NCBI RefSeq assembly: GCF_002257645.1
Contig: NZ_NQMO01000002.1
Coordinates: 310,001 to 374,000, forward strand
Length of the DNA: 64,000 nucleotides
Direction: 5' to 3'
Source of the DNA: Paenibacillus sp. XY044
GTDB taxonomy: Bacteria; Bacillota; Bacilli; Paenibacillales; Paenibacillaceae
Position numbers and translations under genes: made by a program. The notes beneath the pieces are model-generated. The model was not told where the DNA came from, made no database searches, and was given only the letters and a program-made list of their open reading frames with translations. Positions 16,633 through 24,646 of this stretch are shown here, piece by piece; the stretch's first letter is position 1; each line of letters begins with the position of its first letter.

Positions 16633-17685
16633 ATGGTGTCGGCCATGAAGACCGAGATCGAGACGAAAGACCGTCAAGTAAGTTTAGGATCAGGTACGAT
16701 GAGGGCGCTTGTCTATGAAACCTACGGACAGCCGGATGTTCTTCGGATAGAAGAGGTGGAAATTCCTAAGCCGAGGGACCATGAAGTGTTGATCGCAGTC
16801 CACGCTGCATCAGTGAATTCCTGGGACTGGGATCTCCTTCGGGGAAAACCGTTTGTGAACCGTATTGGTGGGATGCGGAAACCCCGGTACAGCATTTTAG
16901 GCGCGGACATTGCAGGAAGGGTCATCGCTGTGGGGGCGTCCGCCAAGCGGTTTCGAACCGGAGACGAAGTATTCGGAGATATCTCCGGCTGTGGCTGGGG
17001 AGGGTTTGCAGAATATGTCTGCGCTGACGAAAAAGCACTGACGCCGAAGGCGGAAGGGATGAGCTTCGAGCAGGCGGCAGCCATTCCTCAAGCAGCGGTC
17101 CTGGCCTTACAAGGACTACGCGACAAAGGAAAGCTTGCGAAAGGTTATCACGTTCTAATCAATGGAGCAGGCGGCGGTGTAGGTACGTTCGGGATTCAAT
17201 ATGCCAAGCTGCAAGGGGCCGTGGTAACCGGCGTGGATCGGGCCGAGAAGCTGGAAACGCTGCTTACCGTGGGGGCGGATCATGTTATGGATTATATGAA
17301 TGAGGACTTCACTGCAGGGGAAAAGCGGTATGATCTGATCCTCGATGTGGTCGGAAACCGATCTGTATTTGCGATCAAGCGCGCACTTCGACCAGGAGGC
17401 ACCTATGTCATGGTGGGTGGTTCCTTTGCTCGTATCTTTCAGACATTATTGGCAGCACCATGGACGGCTAAGCTTCAAAAGAAGAAGTTGGGATTGCTGA
17501 TCCATAAGCCGAACCATGACGACCAGTTGATCTGGAGGTCTTTGGTGGAAACGGGTCAAGTCAAGCCTATCATAGATCGGGTTTATTCGTTGGGGGACGC
17601 TGCCAAGGCCTTTGAGTATTTCGGCCAAGGTCGAGCAATAGGGAAGGTAGTCGTTCGTATGGATCGAGGCGTTCCGGAGAAATGA
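16633..17685 (+). CDS. Zinc-independent MDR-family NAD(P)H quinone oxidoreductase/alcohol dehydrogenase-like
   Basis: 350 aa. The GroES-like domain starts at MRALVYETYGQPDVLRIEEVEIP, and the nucleotide-binding fold has VLINGAGGGVGTFGIQYAKLQGA and LILDVVGNRS. The cysteines and histidines that bind catalytic zinc in true alcohol dehydrogenases are absent, and AEYVCADEKALTPKAEGMSFEQAAAIP fits the quinone reductase/zeta-crystallin branch. The start is uncertain: 16633, 16645 or the family-typical ATG at 16699. Probably reduces quinones or enals using NADPH. Confidence 0.87.
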   Translation: MVSAMKTEIETKDRQVSLGSGTMRALVYETYGQPDVLRIEEVEIPKPRDHEVLIAVHAASVNSWDWDLLRGKPFVNRIGGMRKPRYSILGADIAGRVIAVGASAKRFRTGDEVFGDISGCGWGGFAEYVCADEKALTPKAEGMSFEQAAAIPQAAVLALQGLRDKGKLAKGYHVLINGAGGGVGTFGIQYAKLQGAVVTGVDRAEKLETLLTVGADHVMDYMNEDFTAGEKRYDLILDVVGNRSVFAIKRALRPGGTYVMVGGSFARIFQTLLAAPWTAKLQKKKLGLLIHKPNHDDQLIWRSLVETGQVKPIIDRVYSLGDAAKAFEYFGQGRAIGKVVVRMDRGVPEK

Positions 17686-17781
17686 GTTGTTTTCAAGGGA
17701 AAACCTTGTAAATTTCAGGAATACATATAAAATGAATTCAACGTTTCATTGGATTTCGGAGAAATCGGAGGAGAAAAGGAT

Positions 17782-18216
17782 ATGATTCAATCCATCGTGC
17801 ACATCGCTTTAGTGGTTAAGGATTACGATGAGGCAATCGATTTTTATACGAAGAAGCTTCATTTTACGTTAGTTGAGGATACGTATCAGCCGGAACAGGA
17901 TAAGCGTTGGGTGGTCGTTGCTCCTCCAGGCTCGGCAGGCACAACCATTTTGCTCGCAAGGGCATCGAAACCCGAACAGGAAGCATTCATCGGAAACCAG
18001 TCCGGCGGAAGGGTCTTTTTATTTCTGAATACGGATGATTTCTGGAGAGATTATCACGATATGATTGCCAAAGGAATCGAATTTGTGAGGGAGCCGAAAG
18101 AGCAGTCCTATGGAATCGTCGCCGTTTTTAAAGATCTGTATGGGAATCTATGGGACTTGCTTCAATTGAAAGAAGGCCACCCGATTATGGAACGAATGAA
18201 GGCAGGTCATTCCTAA
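17782..18216 (+). CDS. VOC/glyoxalase-fold protein
   Basis: 144 aa from the ATG at 17782, 2-8 nt after GGAGGAGAAAAGGA; the upstream ATG at 17749 has no RBS. MIQSIVHIALVVKDYDEAIDFYTKKLHF opens the fold, and GNLWDLLQLKE closes it. The segment KRWVVVAPPGSAGTTILLARA is typical of VOC proteins annotated as glyoxalase/bleomycin resistance. Substrate unknown. Confidence 0.86.
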   Translation: MIQSIVHIALVVKDYDEAIDFYTKKLHFTLVEDTYQPEQDKRWVVVAPPGSAGTTILLARASKPEQEAFIGNQSGGRVFLFLNTDDFWRDYHDMIAKGIEFVREPKEQSYGIVAVFKDLYGNLWDLLQLKEGHPIMERMKAGHS

Positions 18217-18256
18217 GAAGAGAAAATAGACGATATGAATCCAACAGGAGGATACG

Positions 18257-18694
18257 ATGTCGGGAATTCCTAAAATAATTAGAGGAACAGCGGATGAGGC
18301 GAATTACGTAAGAAATAAACTGATTGAGTTTAATTCGAGGCATGCGCCCAATGGCATTTACGAAGAAACGAACCTTTGCGTGAAGGACGAAACGGGCAAC
18401 ATCATAGCCGGTCTAAATAGTGCGATATGCTGGAATTGGATGGAAATTGATATTTTGTGGGTAGATGATGAATATCGTGGATGCGGACATGGGAAAAGGT
18501 TACTGGAGGAAGCGGAACGAATTGCAGTTTCGAAGCACTGTACGTTCATTAAATTGAACACCTTCAGTTTTCAGGCTCCGGAATTCTATAAGAAATACGG
18601 GTATCGGGAAATGGCCGTGATCGAGAATGCGCCATTGGGATATCAACATTATTACTTCATCAAGGACCTGACCGATAATGAAGAGAACTTGTAA
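18257..18694 (+). CDS. GNAT family N-acetyltransferase
   Basis: 145 aa. IDILWVDDEYRGCGHGKRLLEEAERIA contains motif A (RGCGHGKRL), and the end FYKKYGYREMAVIENAPLGYQHYYFIKDL is typical of a widespread GNAT subgroup in Bacillota. RBS AGGAGG 7 nt upstream. The next GNAT gene follows after 26 bp, so the two may be co-transcribed. Confidence 0.87.
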   Translation: MSGIPKIIRGTADEANYVRNKLIEFNSRHAPNGIYEETNLCVKDETGNIIAGLNSAICWNWMEIDILWVDDEYRGCGHGKRLLEEAERIAVSKHCTFIKLNTFSFQAPEFYKKYGYREMAVIENAPLGYQHYYFIKDLTDNEENL

Positions 18695-18720
18695 CGCCTA
18701 CATTATATCAAGGGGAGCGG

Positions 18721-19245
18721 GTGATATCATTGAAGATTGAGCTAAAAGCTTTATCAGAGACCGACGACAGGGACATTTTTGAAATGATTAATGAAATTGG
18801 GCTAGGAGAGAACGGGTTTACTACCAATTTCCCAGAGCATGATTTCGATCAATTTAAAGGTAGTTTACCTAGACTGGTTGAAATCTCCAATGGAGTGAAC
18901 CTGCCTGAGGGGCATGTTCCACAAACTATTTATTGGATGTACATCAATGATCGTCCGGTTGCCTATGGAAAATTGAGACATCGATTGAACGAACGCTTAT
19001 TGGAATATGGCGGACACATCGGTTATATCGTACGGCCAAGTGAACGAGGAAAGGGGTATGGAAAGCTTTTCTTGTCGGAGCTCGTAAAGATGGCCAAAAA
19101 TTTTGGGATTGAAAAATTATTACTCACTTGTGATGAAGTAAACATACAGTCCAGGAAAGTAATCGAAAGCAACCACGGGACTCTGGAAGAAATCAATAAT
19201 GGGATTTGTAAGTATTGGATACATATTAATGGAAGTTCGGGATAA
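18721..19245 (+). CDS. GNAT family N-acetyltransferase
   Basis: 174 aa, starting at GTG 18721 or TTG 18730 after AGGGGAG. HIGYIVRPSERGKGYGKLFLSELVKMAK carries the acetyl-CoA loop RGKGYGK, and LLTCDEVNIQSRKVIESNHGTLEE is the classical helix-strand block of this subgroup. A preceding conserved pattern (ENGFTTNFP, VPQTIYWMYINDRPVAYGKLRHRLN) places it with GNAT proteins that have a long N-terminal region. Substrate unknown. Confidence 0.86.
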   Translation: MISLKIELKALSETDDRDIFEMINEIGLGENGFTTNFPEHDFDQFKGSLPRLVEISNGVNLPEGHVPQTIYWMYINDRPVAYGKLRHRLNERLLEYGGHIGYIVRPSERGKGYGKLFLSELVKMAKNFGIEKLLLTCDEVNIQSRKVIESNHGTLEEINNGICKYWIHINGSSG

Positions 19246-19304
19246 GGGGATCCGCATCGGGTAACCCGTGTGTTCATTGGTATTTCATTGAAGGGAGAAT
19301 TTCA

Positions 19305-20081
19305 ATGAAGCTTGCAGCAGTTGTTTTGGATTTAGACGGAACTCTCCTCAACTCAGACAAACAAATAACTGACCGGAACTATAAGGCTATTCAGGATTGT
19401 TACGAGAAAGGAATGAAAATCATCTTTGCGACCGCACGGCCACCAAGAGCTGTGAGATGGTTATTACCTGAAGAATTACTGAGGATGGGCTCAACTATTT
19501 TTTACAACGGAGCCTATATCCAATGCGAACAAACAGGAATTCATCATCATGAACCTATTGAAGCTCGAATTACCGCTGAGGTCTTGGAGTATGGATTAAG
19601 CTGCGACTTGGATTTGAAAATAAGTCTGGAAGTAATGGATGAATGGTTGAGCCTTGAGGAATATGATTATACAGCCCATATGAAGGTTCAGGAAAATCCC
19701 ACCGCGAAATCGTTGGAAGAACTAAAAAAGCTGGATGCAACAAAAATCCTTTTTTACGGAAATATGGATACCGACTCATTTAATGAGAAGCTTGCAGCCC
19801 AATTAAACGTGATCGTTACAGATCATGGAGAACTTGTTCAGATTACGTCTAAAAAGGCTTCAAAGGAAAAAGCTGTCGAAATACTATGCAAAAGGTTGAA
19901 TGTCCCCCTCGAAAATGTAATCGCCTTTGGTGACGATCGAAATGATCTCGGATTATTTAGAGTTTGTGGTTGGCCCGTAGCAATGGGAAATGCAGTGGAA
20001 GAACTAAAGGTGTTGGCAAAAGAGGTCACGGATACGAATGATAACGATGGAGTTGCGAAGATACTGGAAACCATTCTGTAA
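19305..20081 (+). CDS. HAD-superfamily phosphatase, Cof type
   Basis: 258 aa. Motif I is LDLDGTLLNSD (nucleophile Asp at about 9), FATARPPRAV is motif II, and KASKEKAVEILC with IAFGDDRNDLGLFRVCG supply motifs III and IV. The inserted cap of about 100 residues between them is the C2B type of the Cof/YbiV group, which acts on sugar phosphates, FMN and similar compounds. Family prediction is firm; substrate is not. Confidence 0.9.
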   Translation: MKLAAVVLDLDGTLLNSDKQITDRNYKAIQDCYEKGMKIIFATARPPRAVRWLLPEELLRMGSTIFYNGAYIQCEQTGIHHHEPIEARITAEVLEYGLSCDLDLKISLEVMDEWLSLEEYDYTAHMKVQENPTAKSLEELKKLDATKILFYGNMDTDSFNEKLAAQLNVIVTDHGELVQITSKKASKEKAVEILCKRLNVPLENVIAFGDDRNDLGLFRVCGWPVAMGNAVEELKVLAKEVTDTNDNDGVAKILETIL

Positions 20082-20120
20082 ACACCAAAATCACAATTAG
20101 AAAGCAGGTCACGCTCACGC

Positions 20121-20765
20121 ATGAGATACAAACATCTTTTATTTGATCTGGACGGCACGATTACGGATCCTAAAATCGGGATTACCAAGTCGGTACAGTA
20201 TGCACTAAACAAGTTCGGGATTCGAGAGGATGACTTGGATCAGTTGGAGCCGTTTATTGGTCCCCCGCTGAAAAACTCGTTTATGGAAATCTATTCTTTT
20301 TCCGAGGACCAGGCACTGCAAGGTGTTGAATATTATAGGGAGTATTTTAGGGAATACGGAATGTTTGAAAACGAATTGTATCCCGGGATGCAAAACGTAT
20401 TAAAGAAGCTGCAAGACGACGGATTTATGCTCTATGTCGCCACCTCTAAACCGAAAGTATTTGCCGATGAGATCCTGAAGTATTTTGAAGTAGACCATCA
20501 TTTTGAATGGGTCGTTGGCAGTCATCTGGACGGGACGCTGTCCGACAAAACCGAAATCATCACACACATCCTCCAGAACAGAGACCTCGTGAAAAGTGAA
20601 GTAGTCATGATCGGCGACCGAAAGCACGATATCATCGGGGCGAGAAACAACGGGATTGATTCCATTGGAGCCGAGTATGGATATGGGGGCGACGGAGAGC
20701 TGCTCCGGGAAAATTGCACGTATTACATGAAGAAGATCGAAGACATTCTGAATGTAGTCTATTAG
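20121..20765 (+). CDS. HAD-superfamily phosphatase, phosphoglycolate-phosphatase-like
   Basis: 214 aa. FDLDGTITDPKIGITKSVQYAL is motif I with the helical C1 cap that follows, VATSKPKVFADEIL is motif II, and VVMIGDRKHDIIGARNNGIDSIG is motif IV. This matches the Gph/PpaX subgroup of subfamily IA. It starts 40 bp after another HAD gene of a different subfamily, so they are neighbours by accumulation rather than by duplication. The RBS is weak. Confidence 0.88.
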   Translation: MRYKHLLFDLDGTITDPKIGITKSVQYALNKFGIREDDLDQLEPFIGPPLKNSFMEIYSFSEDQALQGVEYYREYFREYGMFENELYPGMQNVLKKLQDDGFMLYVATSKPKVFADEILKYFEVDHHFEWVVGSHLDGTLSDKTEIITHILQNRDLVKSEVVMIGDRKHDIIGARNNGIDSIGAEYGYGGDGELLRENCTYYMKKIEDILNVVY

Positions 20766-20872
20766 AAATGGAGTGTCACGGCTGGTCTGACGATAAAAGA
20801 TGTGATTGAGTCACGCGCTGTCAGAGGAAAACGGATTTTCACCCAGACGGCTTCAATTTTAGGGAGAGTGGG

Positions 20873-21262
20873 TTGACCGTGTTGGTATCCATATCGGCGA
20901 TAGTATTCACTGTTTTAATGTTTATTGTTGTGCTTTTTCAACTGGCCTTGGCGCTAGGGATGCCATGGGGAAGTTATGCTATGGGTGGAAAGTTCCCGGG
21001 AAAATATCCACCGGGCATGCGTGTGGGGGCGATTATTCAGGCCATCGTTCTTCTCGTTATCGCGTCTATTGTGCTGGGCAAGTCGGGCTTGTTCCTCCCG
21101 GCATGGGATTCGTTTGCCGACAAAGCGATCTGGTTTGTGGTTGCTTTTTCAATGGTTTCAACCGTGCTAAACCTGATCACAAGAAGCAAATGGGAGAGAA
21201 GGATCTGGGCGCCCGTCTCGGTGTTATTGCTCGTAACGAGTGTGATTGTTGCGGTAGGGTAG
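20873..21262 (+). CDS. Polytopic membrane protein, unknown
   Basis: 129 aa from a TTG start after GGGAGAG. Four hydrophobic segments are evident (about 5-28, 50-70, 82-102 and 110-128). A conserved-looking loop MPWGSYAMGGKFPGKYPPGMR lies between the first and second. No transport or enzymatic signature; family not named. Confidence 0.72.
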   Translation: MTVLVSISAIVFTVLMFIVVLFQLALALGMPWGSYAMGGKFPGKYPPGMRVGAIIQAIVLLVIASIVLGKSGLFLPAWDSFADKAIWFVVAFSMVSTVLNLITRSKWERRIWAPVSVLLLVTSVIVAVG

Positions 21263-21305
21263 CTTAAAGAGCAATCCGATTGATAGAGACTTAGGAGAGG
21301 GTAGT

Positions 21306-21785
21306 ATGTTTGAAAAGAAGAGACATATCCGGATTGGCGCAGAGAACTGGATTAAGGAACCGGAGCAGACTCATGTGGATGTAGTGGTTACTTTCCCCGA
21401 CACAACACGATGGATATCGAATTTCTATACGATCCCATGCATCGAATCCATGAGAAAAGATTATTTAACAAGCGGAGCATGCCTCAATGGAGCCTATTGG
21501 TGTGCATCCACACCGGTTATTATCTTTGACACCATTAACCGGGAGCGAATCGAACAAGTCGTTGACGATTTAATAGAAAAAGAGGGCTTTCCGTATGTAT
21601 TTGAGTATTTTGGGCCGGTAGGGGAGAGAGATCTAGAGTCATCTGATTATCCTCCAGAATTTTTTAACAAGGGCTCCAAGATGGATCGTTGGTATATTTC
21701 TTGGCATGCTGTGCGGCTGAAGCAGATGCTAGATAAGGCAGATGTGGATGTGCGAGAGAAGCTCAAGAAGCAGCTGTTTGGGTAA
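21306..21785 (+). CDS. Protein of unknown function
   Basis: 159 aa, not recognised. It is soluble and rich in aromatic and acidic residues (TTRWISNFYTIPCIESMRKDYL, GFPYVFEYFGPVGERDLESSDYPPEFF). RBS GAGAGGG 5 nt before the ATG. No signal peptide or membrane segment. It lies just upstream of the small toxin unit but has its own spacing of 137 bp to it. Confidence 0.7.
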   Translation: MFEKKRHIRIGAENWIKEPEQTHVDVVVTFPDTTRWISNFYTIPCIESMRKDYLTSGACLNGAYWCASTPVIIFDTINRERIEQVVDDLIEKEGFPYVFEYFGPVGERDLESSDYPPEFFNKGSKMDRWYISWHAVRLKQMLDKADVDVREKLKKQLFG

Positions 21786-21837
21786 TCTTCATAAGATTTT
21801 TAAGGATTATGATTCCTGGATAAAGTGACGGGAACGC

Positions 21838-21866
21838 TTGTGCGCATATGTAATAAAAGGTAAAAT
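21838..21866 (+). promoter_or_regulatory. Predicted sigma-A promoter of the holin-like toxin gene
   Basis: TTGTGC and TAAAAT are separated by 17 nt, with start of transcription expected near 21873, about 50 nt before the toxin ATG. Confidence 0.6.
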
Positions 21867-21892
21867 ATAACTACAATTGAATCTTGGGTGGG

Positions 21893-21925
21893 CATGGTTT
21901 CCCTTCGAAGGAAGGTGAAGCCATG
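21893..21925 (+). promoter_or_regulatory. Leader hairpin that would hide the toxin RBS and start
   Basis: CATGGTTTCCCTT pairs with AAGGTGAAGCCATG, so the ribosome binding site (GAAGGAAGGTG) and the ATG are both within the stem. Sequestration of the start region is common in type I toxin mRNAs. Confidence 0.55.
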
Positions 21926-22018
21926 GAAGTAAAAGACGCATTAACGATCATGTTCCTATTTGGGGCGTTCATTCTTGCTCTTTTAACATACATTAATAAT
22001 AACAACAAGAGAAAGTAA
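21923..22018 (+). CDS. Holin-like type I toxin (Hol_Tox family)
   Basis: 31 aa: MEVKDALTIMFLFGAFILAL followed by a short polar stretch and a basic tail (NNNNKRK). One transmembrane helix covers about residues 7-24. Length, the MEVKDAL start and the lysine/arginine tail match the small holin-like toxins of Bacillota type I toxin-antitoxin modules, which depolarise or disturb the membrane when over-produced. It has its own promoter, a sequestered RBS and a terminator right after the stop. A convergent antisense RNA is predicted from 22135. Too short for routine ORF listing. Confidence 0.8.
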   Translation: MEVKDALTIMFLFGAFILALLTYINNNNKRK

Positions 22019-22135
22019 AAACCCACCCTAAGGTTGGAAGCAAAAGGTGGGTTTTTTCCTTTGAACTGACTAAGAAGGGGAATCCCATCCAAGCCAATTG
22101 TATTGACCAAGTGTTACCAGCACTTGGTCTTTATT
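22012..22135 (-). ncRNA. Predicted antisense antitoxin RNA
   Basis: A - strand promoter (22142-22169) would start an RNA near 22135. Its 5' end folds into a perfect 8-bp hairpin (22106-22128), and it would run into the bidirectional terminator at 22020-22058, covering the 3' untranslated end of the toxin mRNA. This is the TxpA/RatA-type convergent layout. The RNA itself is inferred from promoter, hairpin and terminator only. Confidence 0.5.
22020..22058. terminator. Bidirectional terminator shared by toxin mRNA and antisense RNA
   Basis: ACCCACC pairs with GGTGGGT and is followed by six T on the + strand. On the - strand the same stem is followed by TTTTTAC, so it can end both the toxin transcript and an antisense RNA coming from the right. 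Confidence 0.72.
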
Positions 22136-22141
22136 GAATAT

Positions 22142-22169
22142 ATGATAGCACAAAAATAATATGTATCAA
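22142..22169 (-). promoter_or_regulatory. Predicted sigma-A promoter for the antisense antitoxin RNA
   Basis: Read on the - strand: TTGATA, 16 nt, TATCAT. Transcription would start near 22135 towards the toxin gene. Confidence 0.5.
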
Positions 22170-22248
22170 AGTAGAAGCAATTTAATACAGATGCCTTTTG
22201 GAAAAAACGATGGTACGAGAATGTAATCCAGTGTCGGAGGAGATGACG

Positions 22249-22686
22249 ATGGGGCCAACAATTTATGAATTGCAAGAAAAAAAGGTGGTAGGAATTGGAG
22301 GCATAGGGAAACCAGCTAATCCAACGGATGTTTGGCCGGCTTTGTTTGCTAGGATCCAAGAGATCCCCGGACAGGTGAGCAAGACCGAAACACTTGGTGT
22401 CATTAAGCGAAATGAACATGGTTATCTGGCTGGCGTCCAGGTCGATGAATGGAGCGAGCCTCCAGAGGGGATGTATTCATATGAAATTCCAGCCGGCCGG
22501 TTTGCGGGTATGACTCACAAAGGGCCCGTAAGCAGAATCAATGAAACATTTGAGATGATCGTGAATTGGTTGTCTGCAAACCACCATGAGACATGGGATA
22601 TCATTTGTTTTGAAGTTTATGATGATAGATATAAAGGCGAAGCCGAAGAAAGTGAATTCGATATATACGTACAATTAAAATCATGA
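22249..22686 (+). CDS. GyrI-like/effector-binding domain protein
   Basis: 145 aa from the ATG at 22249, 7 nt after GGAGGA; in-frame upstream starts have no RBS. The blocks TIYELQEKKVVGIGGIG, YLAGVQVDEWSEPPEGMYSYEIPAGRFAGMTHKGPVSRINETFEMI and FDIYVQLKS match the SOUL/GyrI-like fold found at the C-termini of AraC-type regulators and as stand-alone small-molecule binding proteins. Without a DNA-binding domain it probably binds or hydrolyses a hydrophobic ligand. Confidence 0.84.
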   Translation: MGPTIYELQEKKVVGIGGIGKPANPTDVWPALFARIQEIPGQVSKTETLGVIKRNEHGYLAGVQVDEWSEPPEGMYSYEIPAGRFAGMTHKGPVSRINETFEMIVNWLSANHHETWDIICFEVYDDRYKGEAEESEFDIYVQLKS

Positions 22687-22702
22687 TGGGAGGAGGGGGA
22701 TA

Positions 22703-23263
22703 TTGAACATATTATGGGACTTCGATGGTACCTTGTTTAATACATACCCGGCCTATACGAACATTTTTTATGAGGTGTTGGAACAGCAAAGATCCAAAGA
22801 AGAAATTTTGCAGCATCTGAAAATATCGTTTACTCACGCAGTTAAGTACTTCAAGCTAACAGAGTTTCAAATCAAAGAAATTTTTAGCAGGGAAGAGAGT
22901 CTGCTGCCCGAACAAACACCGCCCTTCCCCGACGTAGAAAACATTTTGCGGGCAGCTGAAAAGAATGTAATCATGACGCACAAACCTCGCAGAGAAGTCA
23001 TTCAAATACTCCAACATTATCAATGGGACCTCTATTTTGTGGACATCGTCGCTGGTGACGACGGCTTTCCCAGAAAGCCGGACCCGGCGTCGTATCTTCA
23101 TTTGCACCATAGAAACCGGATCGATTTCATTATCGGTGATCGGGAGATCGATATAATGCCTGGCAAGACTTTGGGGATTAAAACTTGTTTATTTCAGAAC
23201 GAAACCCCAGGCGCAGATTTTTACCTATCCAACTACAAAGACTTTTTCAACGTTATACCTTAA
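22703..23263 (+). CDS. HAD-superfamily hydrolase (subfamily IA)
   Basis: 186 aa from a TTG start preceded by GGAGGAGGGGG. WDFDGTLFNTYPAYTNIF is motif I, VIMTHKPRREVIQIL motif II, and RKPDPASYLHLHHRNRIDFIIGDREIDIMPGKTLG combines the motif III Lys with the motif IV acidic pair. Short helical cap. A small-molecule phosphatase with unknown substrate, 16 bp downstream of the GyrI-like gene and possibly co-transcribed. Confidence 0.87.
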   Translation: MNILWDFDGTLFNTYPAYTNIFYEVLEQQRSKEEILQHLKISFTHAVKYFKLTEFQIKEIFSREESLLPEQTPPFPDVENILRAAEKNVIMTHKPRREVIQILQHYQWDLYFVDIVAGDDGFPRKPDPASYLHLHHRNRIDFIIGDREIDIMPGKTLGIKTCLFQNETPGADFYLSNYKDFFNVIP

Positions 23264-23323
23264 GGAAAGAGCGATATTCTTAAAAAAAGATCACTAAAAA
23301 TGATTAGAATTGAGGTGATGAAG

Positions 23324-23794
23324 TTGCTAGCCAACCAATATGCCTTGATCCAAGGATCGCGGGAAGTCGTTATTTCATTTTGCGAAGGATTCAAGGAGGG
23401 AGACTTTATTCTACCCATAGATGACTTTGGCAGGGGAAGCATACGTGATACATTAGTACATATCGCCAACGTCTATGAATTTTGGATCGGCCATTTTGCC
23501 ATGCAGTCACTCCGGGCGACTACTGAAACGAACCTCATTCGCACGACGCAGGACATACGAAACCTATTTTCAGCAGTTGATGAAATGGTAGAGTTATTTT
23601 TGCAGGAAAACAGCCACCGTCCCGATGAACGTATTGTTGGCGAGATTCCTTCGCTGCATGCTCAGAAAGAATACTCCGTGTTGCAGCTGATGACTCATGT
23701 CATGACGCACGAATTTCACCACAAGGGACAGATTATGACGATGGGGAGAATGCTGGGATATACTCCGCCGGATGCGGATGTGATCCGTTTTTAA
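23324..23794 (+). CDS. DinB-fold protein
   Basis: About 156 aa from a TTG at 23324, 6 nt after a GAGGTG ribosome binding site; the ATG at 23300 would add eight residues. IRDTLVHIANVYEFWIGHF (first His) and LMTHVMTHEFHHKGQIMTMGRMLGY (second and third His) are the metal-site blocks of DinB proteins. Close in style to the Bacillus DinB/YizA group. Function unproven. Confidence 0.84.
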   Translation: MLANQYALIQGSREVVISFCEGFKEGDFILPIDDFGRGSIRDTLVHIANVYEFWIGHFAMQSLRATTETNLIRTTQDIRNLFSAVDEMVELFLQENSHRPDERIVGEIPSLHAQKEYSVLQLMTHVMTHEFHHKGQIMTMGRMLGYTPPDADVIRF

Positions 23795-23940
23795 TCTGGA
23801 GTAAGCTCCGGGGACAGGACAGGACAGGATTATACACCCGAAGAGCTGCAGGAAACGGTGGATTACATTAGAGAACAGGCGGATATCCTCGGTGAAGATC
23901 ATATACGATCTGGTCGACGATATAAGATTGGAGCGCGATC
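23795..23940 (+). pseudogene. Possible gene remnant
   Basis: Between the DinB stop and the next ATG, a frame without start codon reads YTPEELQETVDYIREQADIL and continues to a TGA that overlaps the next gene's ATG. It is preceded by a short tandem repeat of GACAG (23812-23829). The strongly helical, protein-like composition suggests the end of a decayed gene, but the length is too short to identify. Confidence 0.3.
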
Positions 23941-24177
23941 ATGAGCCCGACTGATAAGAGGAATAAGCTCAGTGACGAAGTATTTACTTACAGAGCGACG
24001 AAAGACAATAAGGTCATCATTTACTGGCAGGGGAAGCAGGTCACCATTTTATCCGGCAAGGAAAGTGAGCGTTTCCTGCAGCAGATCACGAATGCAGATC
24101 CTATAGAAGCCCAACTCATCATGGCAAAGGCAACAGGTAATTTTAAACGGGGCAATGAAAAGGGTCCTCGCAAGTAG
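23941..24177 (+). CDS. Small conserved-looking protein, unknown
   Basis: 78 aa. KLSDEVFTYRATKDNKVIIYWQGKQVTILSGKESERFLQQI and PIEAQLIMAKATGNFKRGNE resemble a family of small basic bacterial proteins I have seen in Bacillota without a named function. The C-terminus is strongly basic (FKRGNEKGPRK), so nucleic-acid binding is conceivable. No clear RBS. Confidence 0.65.
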   Translation: MSPTDKRNKLSDEVFTYRATKDNKVIIYWQGKQVTILSGKESERFLQQITNADPIEAQLIMAKATGNFKRGNEKGPRK

Positions 24178-24218
24178 ATAGTTATGTCCGATCCATTACA
24201 TCTTATTGGAGGTCTGCA

Positions 24219-24605
24219 ATGAAAAATATTGTCGGTCACATTGATTGCGTCTATCTGCCGGTTATCGACCGGGAAGAAACGATCCGGTGGTATCAAGAGA
24301 AGCTCGGATTTCATTGGACGGGATTTAGTTTTGACCTGGGTCATGGAGCGGAAATCATGCTGGTTACCGTGAACAATCAAGAAGATGTGAAACTGACTTA
24401 TAAGACAGACCATTGGGAAGGAAAAGACTACGATATGCACCTCCTGACCTACAAATCCGACAATATTGAAGAGACCTATGCTGCGTTGAAAGAAAGAGGA
24501 GTCCGTGTATCGGAAATCAAGCTATACGACGGTAACCGGAAGAACTTTAGATTTTATGATTTGAACGGAAACCGGTTTGACGTATGGTCCGGCTGGATTG
24601 GGTAG
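24219..24605 (+). CDS. VOC/glyoxalase-fold protein
   Basis: 128 aa. HIDCVYLPVIDREETIRWYQEKLGFHW starts the first beta-alpha-beta unit and RKNFRFYDLNGNRFDVWSGWIG ends the second. At the usual last metal-ligand position the Glu is replaced by Asp (FDVW), as in some non-enzymatic members. RBS TTGGAGG 6 nt upstream. Substrate unknown. Confidence 0.86.
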   Translation: MKNIVGHIDCVYLPVIDREETIRWYQEKLGFHWTGFSFDLGHGAEIMLVTVNNQEDVKLTYKTDHWEGKDYDMHLLTYKSDNIEETYAALKERGVRVSEIKLYDGNRKNFRFYDLNGNRFDVWSGWIG

Positions 24606-24646
24606 AGTTCATGTTGCCATATCTCATAGAATAAGAGGAGGGCGCT

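Noticed and set aside
23812..23829. GACAG tandem repeat as a phase-variation tract
   Set aside because: Only three units and not inside or in front of a convincing gene.
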